Below, in pieces: positions 55,123-64,000 of a stretch of 64,000 nt of DNA. A program made the position numbers and the translations under genes. Origin of the DNA: Chamaelirium japonicum (Eukaryota; Streptophyta; Magnoliopsida; Liliales; Melanthiaceae); assembly GCA_947650365.1 (NCBI GenBank), contig OX393555.1, positions 16,666,251 through 16,730,250 of the forward strand, written 5' to 3'. Each line of letters starts with the position of its first letter. The stretch's first letter is position 1. The notes below the pieces were generated by a model. That model made no database searches. It was not told the DNA's origin and saw only the letters and a list, made by a program, of their open reading frames with translations.

Positions 55123-55514
55123 TTTTTTTTTTTTTGGTAGAAAACATTACACTACAAAGGCCACACCGGCACAAAAGATCACTACAATATCATTGTCTAC
55201 ATTTGCGCAGGACCCCGGTATCCTTTATATCGTGCCCTGCTATCACTTGTAATGGCCCAGGAAAATCCTCATACCAAATTTGTGATTGCCTGGAAATTCT
55301 GCCTCTTGTAGCTAGCCAGTCTGCCACCGAGTTACCTTTCCGGAAAATGTGAGAAATACGAACATGCCTCCGGAGCTGAATTAAGGCGCGACAATCTTCT
55401 AAGATTGGATCAAGAGGCTCATTTGAGAGTAGAAGTTGAATTGTGGATAACGAGTCGCCTTCGATCCATAGGGACGCCAATGGAAAACTTCTGAGACCCT
55501 CTTGCAATCCCGCC
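55123..55514 (-). mobile_element. 5'-truncated L1-type LINE with RNase H tail
   Basis: On the minus strand the ORF 55507-55190 reads SLWIEGDSLSTIQLL ... RRHVRISHIFRKGNSVADWLA, the C-terminal RNase H of plant L1 LINEs. A poly(A) tail (T run 55123-55135 on plus) ends the element. A perfect 16-bp target duplication CATAATGTTCTATTTC flanks it (55107-55122 and 55515-55530), the signature of target-primed insertion. Only the last ~390 bp were copied. Confidence 0.9.
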
Positions 55515-55583
55515 CATAATGTTCTATTTCAGCCCCTATAGAAATCCGAGGTGGGTTTGGATTGGTCAAAGAGCAATGCTTTT

Positions 55584-55766
55584 CAGCCAACCTCTTTTCT
55601 AACTTTTTTTTTTTTCCAACTTCTAACCGTGACACTCGATCACAATCGCCCCTTTGCCACTAGGACAGGACTGAGTGGGACTTACCGGCCAGGGTAGCAT
55701 GCAACTGACGGTGTGATCATGCCAAGTCAGAAAGTTGGAAAAAAAAGGTTGGAAAACTGGTTGGCC
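55584..55766. mobile_element. Foldback MITE (~183 bp)
   Basis: CAGCCAACCTCTTTTCTAAC with a T run and CCAACTT at the left pair with AAGTTGGAAAAAAAAGG and GGAAAACTGGTTGGC at the right. The two halves are inverted over about 40 bp. No target duplication identified. Confidence 0.55.
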
Positions 55767-56003
55767 GGGTAATATTTTCTGAATTTGTGCTTGAACTGAT
55801 TAGACTGGACCGGTGACGTTTTGACGCAGACCGGAATGAACGTGTCGATCACTTGCCGACACCAATATCCTCTCATCGTCTCATGCCCGAGATCCTGGTG
55901 TCTGTATAATAAGACAAAGAAGCCGTTTCAACTGTTCCGCAGGAACAGCTTTTCTGTTTGCTCCGGCTGAGGCACACGTGGACAGCCGGAGTACATAAAT
56001 TAA

Positions 56004-56347
56004 CTAGTAAAAAACCTGAGCAATGTCCGGATAATCTTGATGCACGCTACTTGATGCAAACGATATTACAGTCGTCCAAAAAAATGTGCAATCTGGAGTG
56101 AGTGGAGTGAGTGTGATTCACTCACTAGGGTATGATTCACTTGGTAGAGAGAGAAACATAATACTAATGATTTTTCTAATAACTATTAAATATTATTTAA
56201 TGGGTATTTATCATCTTTTTATAATAGGGTTTCAATAGGATTTATGAGAGAGGGTCACGTTCACACGGGAGAAGTAATTCTTTCTGGCTATTTGAAAGAG
56301 GTTCACATGTCACAACACAGAAGAGAGGCTTCCATTTTAGTATTATA
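56004..56347 (-). mobile_element. Short Helitron, array copy 1
   Basis: Plus strand starts CTAGTAAAAAACCTGAGCAA, a diverged minus-strand 3' end, and runs to GCTTCCATTTTAGTATTATA, where copy 2 interrupts or abuts it. Confidence 0.6.
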
Positions 56348-56602
56348 CTAGTAAGAAACCCGGGCAATGCCCGAATGTGCTTGATGCACGCCATTTGGCA
56401 AAGACGACATCGCAACTGTTCAAAGAAGTGTGAAATCCGAATGTATGATTCACTTGTTAGAGAGAGAGATTAACATCAAATGATCATTAAATACCATTGA
56501 ATGAAAATTTATCATCTTTATGGTAGCATTTTAAATGGATTTAAAAGACGTCCACGTGTCACAACACGGGAGAGAGGCTTCCATTTTAGTATATAGTATA
56601 GA
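56348..56602 (-). mobile_element. Short Helitron, array copy 2
   Basis: The minus strand starts TCTATACTATATACTAAAAT at 56602 and ends with hairpin CGGGC-ATT-GCCCG, then GGTTTCTTA and CTAG at 56348. This fits the Helitron pattern of a 5' TC, a 3' hairpin and CTRR. Confidence 0.75.
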
Positions 56603-56899
56603 CTAGTAAGAAATCCGGGCAATGCCCGAATGTGCTTAATGCATGCCATTTGACAAAGATGACATCGCAACTGCTCGAAGAAGTGTGAAATTTGAAGTGA
56701 GTGTGATTCACTTGTTAAAGAGAGAGAGATTAAATCAAATGACCATTAAATGCCATTGAATGAAAATTTATCATTTTTATGGTAGGTTTTTAAATGGATT
56801 TAAAAGAAAGACGCGTTCACACACGAAAGAAGAATTCTACCTCTTTAAAAGACGTCCACGTGTCACAACACGGGAGAGAGGCTTCCATTTTAGTGTGTA
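56603..56899 (-). mobile_element. Short Helitron, array copy 3
   Basis: The same family as copy 2. Its CTAG (56603-56606) directly abuts the TC end of copy 2. It has the same CACGTGTCACAAC...GGCTTCC block near its 5' end. Confidence 0.72.
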
Positions 56900-57216
56900 C
56901 TAGTAAGAAACCTGGGCAATGCCCAGATGAGCTTGATGCACAGCCATTTGGCACCAATGACATCACAACTGTTCGAAGAAGTATGAAATCTAAAGTGAGT
57001 GTAATTCACTTGTTAGAGAGAAAGAGAGGGAGAGAGATTAACATCAAATGATAATTAAATGCCATTGAATGAGTGTTTTATTATCTTTATGGTAGGTTTT
57101 TAATATGATTTAAAACTGAGCCGTGTTCACACATGGAAGAATGATTATGGTTCTTTAAAAGACGTCCACGTGTCACAACACGGGAGAGAGGCTTCTGTTT
57201 TAGTATATAGTATAGA
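56900..57216 (-). mobile_element. Short Helitron, array copy 4
   Basis: CTAG at 56900-56903, hairpin variant CTGGGC/GCCCAG, and TC end at 57216 followed by T on the plus strand, as expected of an insertion between A and T. Confidence 0.72.
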
Positions 57217-57474
57217 TAGTATTGAACCCGTGCAATACAATGAATAAAATATTAAAATTATAAGAGCATTAATGGGCATGCAGAGAAATGGATTTAAATT
57301 TCCATTTATGGCCACGGGCATCAGGAGAAATCACTACCATCCAAAAAAGAAATAGATCATGAGAACATTAATGGGCATGCATAGAAATAGATTTAAATTA
57401 AAATTAATGTTTTTAATGCTGTGCCACATAGCGGAAGCTCCTTGTAAGGCTTCCGTTTTAGTATATAGTATAGA
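57217..57474 (-). mobile_element. Helitron-like relative, array copy 5
   Basis: It shares the TCTATACTATATACTAAAAC start (57474) with the others, but the other end (TAGTATTGAACCCGTGCAAT) differs and lacks a clean CTRR. It may be a different subfamily or chimeric. Confidence 0.5.
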
Positions 57475-57755
57475 CTAGTAAAAAAAGTGCTTGATGCACG
57501 CCATTTGGCAAAGACGACATCGCAACTGTTTGAAGAAGTGTGAAATCTGAAGTGAGTGTGATTTACTTATTAGAGAGAGAGAGATTAACATAATAACATC
57601 AAATGACCATTAAATGTATTGAATGAAAATTTATCATATTTATTGTAGTTTTTTAAATGGATTTAAAAGAGAGTCGTGTTCACACACAGAAAAAGAATTC
57701 TAACTCTTTAAAAGACGTCCACGTGTCACAACATGGGAGAGATGCTTCCATTTTA

Positions 57756-57811
<56 letters not shown>

Positions 57812-57812
57812 T
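57475..57812 (-). mobile_element. Short Helitron, array copy 6
   Basis: CTAG at 57475-57478 without the usual hairpin, then the same interior as copies 2-4. Its 5' end is expanded into a (TA)n run at 57758-57811, so the exact end is uncertain. Confidence 0.6.
57758..57811. repeat. (TA)n microsatellite
   Basis: About 27 uninterrupted TA units, grown from the TACTATATACT end of Helitron copy 6. Confidence 0.95.
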
Positions 57813-60358
57813 ATTAGATGTCACGTAGGATTGAAACAATTCTGTGAGGGTGTAAAGTTCAAAATTTAGAAGAAGAAAAAATTGCAAAAGTTACAAAATC
57901 TAAATTATATAACATAGAATCTCTCTCCCATGTTGGAGAGGTTCCCTGTTCGACTCCCGGTATGGAAACCGTGGAGCAAACTTTGCCCCAAGATCATTGT
58001 GTCTTGTTTGCATGCATGCAAATCCAGATCGTTGATGTCATATTCATAGGATTATGAAAATAATAAATAGCAGCTACTGACTGCCTCCCTCTATTTCGAG
58101 CGCAATAGGAAACGATCCAGAGAGACTTAACGCTAACAACAAACATTAATTATCCTTAACCATTAACAAAATATGGTATAGCGACTGATCACTAATTTTC
58201 CCTATATCAAATCTAACACCAAATAACTTCAAATATACTATAATCTCTACTTCTTGGTAAAATTAAGATAAGAAAAAAAAATAAAAAAATAGAAAAAAAA
58301 AGAGGTATTGAAGGTAATATAACAACAAATGAGGATCTATCTGATCCCGATGCTCGAAAAGTATGAAGCAATTGAAGATAAAGCGATGGGAGATCATTCG
58401 GGATGATATAGTAATGTGGGACAAAGCACAAGACAAAGATTTTGCGTTAGAAAAAAAGGGAGGGACATGTAAGAAAATTCTTAGGTGGAAAGCATTTCCC
58501 AAATGCTTTAGGGAAATGACTATCTTCTTGATGATGAAACTTTTGTGAAGGGGGGGGGGGGGGGGGGAATCCCATTCAAGTAGAGAGAGTAACATGTCAC
58601 CAAGACTATTTCCTCACTTTCCAGAAAGTGACTTCCCATGGCGTCGGTTCGGTCGGCACACAAAGGCAACTTTATTTTTTTTGAAGAGGACATACCTCTT
58701 CTGGTTAGAACGACGCTGGTAAGTGCCATCGAGCAAGAGACGCTTTGAAGCCTGTCGATTGCAGGTGTGCAAATTATTTTTTTTCTTACCAAAGACCGAG
58801 TCTTATTTCTGCTCATGGGTGCCCACAAATACAAATTTAGAGTGGGGTGTGGTTTGCACACACAAATTGATAGGGGCACCCAAGCCCAAAATTTGATCCT
58901 AATAGAGGCACTCCAAGGACATTCCCTCCCCCCCCAATAAAAAAAATGATAATTTATAAAAAAACAAACCCTGAACTATCCTAGGTTTCACTTTGGTCGC
59001 TCAAGTTCCCTAGACTCGAGGAACAAAAGTGAAGCCGAGGAATAGTTCATTGGGTGCTTTTATAATTTTGGTTGTCACCCAACTCTCCCTTTCCTCCTCC
59101 TCCCCCTTCTTGCCTACCTCATCACTAACTCTAAATGCAATGCCGACAGCTATATGAGGAGAAATTGAAAAAGGAAGGAGGAAAGGGGGAAATTGAGGAG
59201 GATGATGAAGGAGGAGGAGGAGGAGACGACAAGCTACATAAGATTAGACAGTGAAAGCGGTGATAGTGGCGACGGACTGAACAAGCACCGACGGTGACAG
59301 TGACTAGGTGCCCTTATCAATATGGTCGAGAGCTTGAGAGGCCTCGAGGATACATTGTGCGTATTTTCAATTTTTAATTGGGTGCCCTTATCGGGTTTAT
59401 AGGTGCAAATAGCAACACCCTCAATTTAAGATTCCCAAAGATGACATATATTCGCAACTTTCACTTGAAAAATAAAAGGTCTCCTATCTTTCCAAATTTG
59501 CTAGTAATTTACAATGATTATGTATGATTATGGAGTTTCGTATTAATGGATCACACATTTCTATAAGTCTCAATTCTATATTTAATTAAGGGGGTTTGCC
59601 TATTTGATTGCGGTTTCATTTGTTCAGCATTTGATCCTCAATATACTTAGCAGTTGTTTCAAATATATCAGAGTAGACACACAATTTGATACATAGAGTA
59701 GTCAAATAAGGACAAAAAAATGTTAGTCCTTATAATTTGTAGTGAATGTGTACTAAGCTGGTCTCGAAAAAAGAACATGGTAGCTTTTGTAATGGATAGG
59801 GTATCAATCTGATATGTAGAGCAGTCGATGAAGGAAAAAAAAAAACGTTTTATAGTTTGTAGTGGACGTGGTAGTAAGTTGTTAAATTAATTTCGTACCG
59901 TAAGCTATCAAATTAGTTTCGTAATTTTTTCAATGACCAATAGTACGTGGGAAGGATTGTGGGGCCCATATCTAGGTAAAAACAAGAAGGAAGACAAAGG
60001 AGGGGATTACAGGGCAAACATCTAGGTTAAAAAACTACAAAAGTAAAAGATGGCAAAGGCATAGTGTTTCATTGACAAATAGTGGAAACGCTTGTGGAGC
60101 CCACATCTCCATAAAAAATGGAATAATTATAAAAACCTCCCCAACTAACAAACATTTTAAAGTATTTAACTTATGCTTACTCGAAAAAAGATATTTTTGG
60201 AATAAATTTTTATGGAGGGGGATAAATGCAGATAGAGCATCATGGGTTAAATTGTTCAACAACAGAAAAAGATTTGAAGGATCAATATCAAATGAGGTGT
60301 ATAGCTCAAGGAGGGGTTTTATCATTTCTATAAAAAAAAATTAAAAGAAGACAGTGAA
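57813..60358. other. 2.5 kb without recognisable genes
   Basis: AT-rich, with an 18-nt G run (58550-58567), a foldback at 58971-59049 and purine-rich tracts (59150-59240). A pair of GATAGGGGCACC/GGTGCCCTTATC motifs (58869, 59309, 59383) may be ends of a decayed MITE. The short ORFs do not look coding. Confidence 0.5.
58971..59049. repeat. Foldback hairpin (79 bp)
   Basis: CTGAACTATCCTAGGTTTCA pairs with the complement of TGAAGCCGAGGAATAGTTCA across a GAGTCTAGG-type loop. It resembles common plant MITEs of the CCCTGAACTAT type. A second such motif (CCCCTGAACTATGC) occurs near 63603. Confidence 0.65.
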
Positions 60359-60556
60359 TGTTGGGTTTGACCGCTGAAGGGTAGAAAGTACCAAAGACCC
60401 TTGGCCAGGCGAAGACCCTCGGCTAGACGAACACAGGCTGGCAGCGACGGGTCAAATTGTTCTTTGGGCAAGGAACGCCAGTTTTCACCCAGTTTGGTAA
60501 GTCGACTTCGTACGAGACTTCGTTTGGGATACGACATCCAACCCTAACCCTAATCT

Positions 60557-60564
60557 TATATAAG
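60557..60564 (+). promoter_or_regulatory. TATA box in copia C LTR
   Basis: TATATAAG about 200 bp into the LTR, upstream of GGAGAAGGGATGGGG, in the usual position for the U3 promoter. Confidence 0.6.
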
Positions 60565-60599
60565 GAGAAGGGATGGGGAGGCCATTGTGGGCTTGAAGG

Positions 60600-60720
<121 letters not shown>

Positions 60721-61116
60721 GAAGAAGGAGAGGAAGAGGAAAGAAGAAGGAAGGAAGAAAAGAGAGGAGATGTCTATTTCCGGTCATCTCTCAGTATTGC
60801 TCGGATACTCTTATGTACTCCTGTGGTTTGTCATGATCGTCGTATTATTGTTATGAGTGGAGGATTGAGATACATGTGCGGGAGTCCAACAAACGGTGAC
60901 CAATCGTCGGTGATTGTAGTCTCTTGAGAGTGGAAATCATATTCCTTAATTTTTGATATCCATTGTTTATTTGTTGTGCCATGTGTGGTGAGTACATCGA
61001 TCTTCTCTGTTTTGTGCAATTTAGGAAAACGTCGACCTTTAACCCCTCGGTAGATCACGCTTTTGTGAAAGACCGGGCGGCCAATTGTAGACTGTTTGAG
61101 CCTTTGTATCCAACAA

Positions 61117-61128
61117 TGGTATCAGAGC
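61117..61128 (+). other. Copia C primer-binding site
   Basis: TGGTATCAGAGC, initiator tRNA-Met type, one base after the LTR. Confidence 0.92.
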
Positions 61129-61199
61129 GAGGTTCTGATTGTCTGATCACCAACAAGTTTTGGCGTTCAGTGAGAGGCTTCGAAGTCGGTGGATCATAT

Positions 61200-61466
61200 A
61201 TGTCATTGAGCAAGACACTTGTCATGAAGTTCGATATTGAGAAGTTTGATTGGAAGATCATTTTTAGCTTGTGGCAAGTACAAGCCAGGGATACATTGAT
61301 CCAAACCGGTTTGTATAAGGCACTGAAGGGTGTGAAACTGGATGATATGAAGAATGCAGATTGGAAAGATATGACCATTGATAGGGCAACAAACTACTTT
61401 GCACCTAATAAAAGGCAGCTCACCACAAAATGGACAATTCTACACTGTTCATTTTATCAACACTAG
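61200..61466 (+). pseudogene. Copia C gag, N-terminal fragment
   Basis: The frame reads MKFDIEKFDWKIIFSLWQVQ and then IQTGLYKALKGVKLDD ... DWKDM, the start of a typical plant copia gag. It loses similarity after about 61395, and no downstream pol or 3' LTR exists in the window. The element is therefore truncated here by deletion. Confidence 0.8.
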
Positions 61467-61754
61467 CCAAATTACAAAAAGATGTGCATGTTTAAGTACA
61501 CGATAAAGATTAAACACTATCGAATCAATGTGTTAAAAGCCTTCTAGCACCATTTAAGCATGCATACATTTTCTTGAAACTTTTACTATGAAAATTTGTA
61601 AGTTATAGTTAGAACATATCAAAATGTTTGCTAACATAAATCGTAACTTTCTTCAATAGGTAATTTTATGGTTTAATCAAGGCCATTATGATTGAACGCT
61701 TCCAACAGATTAATTATTCAGCTAACTTTAATTTATAGATTTAACAAAACTCAC

Positions 61755-62016
61755 CTTTGGCAAAGAGAAAATGATGGATCTAGCGGAATGCATGCCGCCT
61801 CTGCATTGGCAGCCAAACGGTTTCCAAATAAAGGACCAAGAGGAGGTATTCCAGCTTTCCCACCAGTCCATGTTGCCAATTTCTGCAACTGTTGCATCTT
61901 CAATACAGAACTCACATTGACATGTTTTTTGCCAATGTTTTTCTCACGAAGTGTAGTACATTGATGCACTCCAAACTTTGTTGTTAAGGAGCTCTCTTCT
62001 CTTGTTTCCTCTCCAT
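61755..62016 (-). CDS. Isolated exon of an unidentified gene, minus strand
   Basis: Acceptor TTGTATGTAG at 62017 and donor AAAG|GTGAGT at 61754 frame a 262-bp open segment. It reads GEETREESSLTTKFGVHQC ... MQQLQKLATWTGGKAGIPPL, GPLFGNRLAANAEAACIPLD and PSFSLCQR. Codon use and splice sites look genuine. The end, ...FSLCQ(R/S), would suit the run-up to a Cys-pair zinc site in the next exon, and an RNase P Rpr2/SNM1-like family is a tentative idea only. No adjoining exon is seen within the window, so it is either part of a large-intron gene or a captured fragment. Confidence 0.5.
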
Positions 62017-62085
62017 CTACATACAATCAAAACAAATGAGTACTTTGTAATTTTCAAGGCAAATCATATATAGCATGTTTAAATA

Positions 62086-62606
62086 CTAGTGTATGCTCGT
62101 GCCTGTCGGCACTATAGTGGGCCGCCTTTAGCAGCAACACACCTGAACACCTTCGGCAACAAAACACTTTCGACAACAACATTTCCTCGTCCGTGCTGAT
62201 TGGCACGAAGTGGGCGCCTTCAGCGCTACCAGCTCTCCCTCCCCTATAATCGATCAATCTCAGCTGTCTCAATTCGAATGGATTCCTCGAGATCAACCCG
62301 ATGGTTTGGGGTGGCCGAAATTTTAGCATGCGGGTTTATAGCCGTTGATGCGAACAACGATCATGGGATGAACGGTCAGGCTTAGTGCAGTTTAAATGAG
62401 CCGGGATTTTAGGGGTTTAGTTCAGTTTAAATGGGTTGGGATTTGAAACCAAGGGGAGGAAGTTGGTTGACGGGGAAATAGAGATCGTGCATTGATTTTT
62501 GAACGAATGGTTAGATCTATTCAGTACATTTTTGTCCGGTCAGTTTGTCCTAGTCAGCTTCCGTTTTTTTTAGTCAGCACAAAACCATCGTGCCATGTTA
62601 TATAGA
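62086..62606 (-). mobile_element. Helitron (521 bp), same family as 29331-31293
   Basis: The minus strand starts TCTATATAACATGGCACG at 62606 after an A, and ends with hairpin GTGCC-GACA-GGCAC then CTAG at 62086 before a T. Both ends match the Helitron at 29331-31293. The tandem array of that copy is absent. Confidence 0.8.
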
Positions 62607-63367
62607 TATAGATATATCAACGAGTAACAATCAAGCATAGACCAACTATATATCCATGTGAAGGAGCACACAAATTAAAGATTTGGGGGTTATATCATCA
62701 TCATCATCAACATCAAAGTCGTATCCCATCAAGATGGGGTTGACTATGGATCACGACTCTAGTTAAGAAAGTTCCACAAAAAATCGACAAGAATTTTGTG
62801 ATCAGTTGTCTAAGTGTCAACCTAAGGCCAACCCTCTAAGTTTGGAACATAAAACCTGACAAATGTAACTTAATTACAGAAGGCCAACTGACGGGGAGGG
62901 AGACCTACCTTTCTAGTTACAATGCTTAAGCTCATGCGACCAAGGAGCAACACTCACAGATTCCTCAAGACTAGGAAAGTCTACACAAAGCGATTAGAAG
63001 GAAAAATAAAAAATAAGAAATTGGAGTGGCACAAAATAAAATCCAAAGAGTTCAGGCGCTATATAGGTCATGATACTCGATTAAATGCACTTTGGTATTT
63101 ATTCTCATATTAAAGAGTAGTCTTGATACCATTAAATAAAAAATAAGTAAGATATCAGTATCCAATGGTCCTTCTCATTAGAGAATATTACAGTAGCTCA
63201 TGAATGTACACTACAAGACATGTCATTGATTCCATAAGCATGTAGTCTTTTTGCTAAGAGGGCAACTCTTTGTAGCTTCATTGCTTTTAAGTATCGAATG
63301 ATTCATTGCACACACCAACACTTAACTCCATTACTTTAACACATCTATATAACATGCGAGCAAGAAG
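62607..63367. other. Intergenic region with LINE tail
   Basis: Apart from the RTE-like motif at 62695-62765 I see no gene or clear repeat here. Confidence 0.45.
62695..62765 (-). mobile_element. RTE LINE 3' tail, minus strand
   Basis: The plus strand reads (ATC)n, then AACATCAAAGTCGTATCCCA and GATGGGGTTGACTATGGATCAC. This is the complement of the conserved 3' terminus and GAT-repeat tail of plant RTE LINEs. The coding part is not recognisable to the right. Confidence 0.6.
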
Positions 63368-63454
63368 ATGAAGGTCGAGAATGGAGAGTTTCGCAACTCC
63401 AAATACTCCAAGATGCGCGCCATTGTCAAAGATCTTCGTCCTCTATTAATCGAG
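63368..63454 (+). CDS. Candidate exon of an unidentified gene
   Basis: ATG followed by 29 codons (MKVENGEFRNSKYSKMRAIV, then KDLRPLLIE) with normal plant codon use, ending exactly at a strong donor GAG|GTGAGA. It may be a first exon, or an internal exon starting at an upstream AG. The next exon would lie beyond the window. I do not recognise the family. Confidence 0.45.
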
Positions 63455-64000
63455 GTGAGACCCAAAATTTTCCGTTCTTGAAAGAGTTACTGATATTTTT
63501 TTCGTAGCAATTCCCCTCAAATCAAAGAGGTGCATCTTGCATTTCATTACCACTGGTAATGTTTTTTTATGTCTCATTTTAGTTTGGGCAAAATACAAAC
63601 AAACCCCCTGAACTATGCACCTAATTTTACATTGGTTCCTCACGTTTTTTTTGTACACCTTGACTCCCTAAATTATGCTATGTCTGTATTTTCATCCCTA
63701 CCGTCAAAGTTCAGCCGGCAAACTTAATTTTTATACAAACTACCCTCGTATAAAAATCAAGTAGACTTTAAAAGATCAGCATTTATTTTTCAAAGAAGGC
63801 ATCCAAATCAAGTACTAAGGTGGTAAGATGCATGGTTGGAGTGAAAGCATTTCTTATGAATATAAATATAAACATAAACCGATGTTCATGTTTATCAATC
63901 ATCCAAATGTCCAGTTTATAGTAGCATTTACGGATTGTGAGAATATAATTTAGCTGACCAGTGCATGTTCATGCAGTGTACAACTTTTTAAATTTTTTCT
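63455..64000 (+). other. Possible intron sequence to window end
   Basis: AT-rich. It contains a CAAACAAACCCCCTGAACTATG motif near 63594 and GTACACCTTGACTCCC, typical of a plant MITE end. No exon seen. Confidence 0.35.

Noticed and set aside
57925-57985. tRNA or SINE signal (GTTCGACTCCC)
   Set aside because: A B-box-like motif alone; no A box at the right distance.
58869-59395. MITE with GATAGGGGCACC ends
   Set aside because: Two alternative right ends (59309 and 59383) and no target duplication, so boundaries cannot be supported.
60539-60555. Telomere-like ACCCTAACCCTAA
   Set aside because: Only about two units inside an LTR. Not an interstitial telomere array.

Overview
This window is nuclear DNA of a flowering plant. 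The evidence is a spliced plant-type TRAPP-complex gene with GT-AG introns, plant lineages of LTR retrotransposons (Ty1/copia, and a Tat-type Ty3/gypsy element with two RNase H domains), Helitrons with CTAG ends, and many hAT-, Tourist- and Mutator-like MITEs. I cannot name the species. Introns swollen by nested transposons suggest a lineage with large introns.

Layout. (1) 1-9093: Ty1/copia element A on the minus strand (5' LTR 6963-9093, tRNA-iMet primer site, gag-pol 5244-1791). Its pol is cut at 1790/1791 by a same-family LTR in the opposite orientation that runs off the left edge. (2) 9094-12133: hAT-like fragments, a local direct duplication and a PIF/Harbinger-like element. (3) 12134-28779: a complete 16.6-kb Tat-type Ty3/gypsy element with 1.85/1.90-kb LTRs and a perfect 5-bp target duplication. 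Its gag-pol carries four in-frame stops and one frameshift. Between pol and the 3' LTR, on the opposite strand, lies a decayed multi-exon gene for a plant mobile domain (PMD) protein with a coiled-coil C-terminus. (4) 28785-34640: a 1.96-kb Helitron carrying a 305-bp tandem array, then nested hAT and palindromic MITEs. (5) 34768-52651: the one clear host gene, the TRAPP subunit TRS33 (TRAPPC6), four exons encoding 178 aa. Its first intron is 17.15 kb and holds two hAT families, an RTE LINE tail, Tourist-like MITEs, a SINE, and a hAT element split by a 7-kb copia element (B). (6) 52652-64000: no complete gene; a hAT MITE, a GC-rich foldback, a SINE, a 5'-truncated L1, a head-to-tail array of about six short Helitrons, a truncated copia element (C), a second copy of the first Helitron family, and two isolated exon-like segments (61755-62016 minus, 63368-63454 plus).

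Most of the window is mobile DNA of different ages. Many insertions are dated relative to each other by nesting and supported by target-site duplications read directly from the sequence. The most notable feature is the intron-bearing PMD gene carried antisense inside the Tat element.
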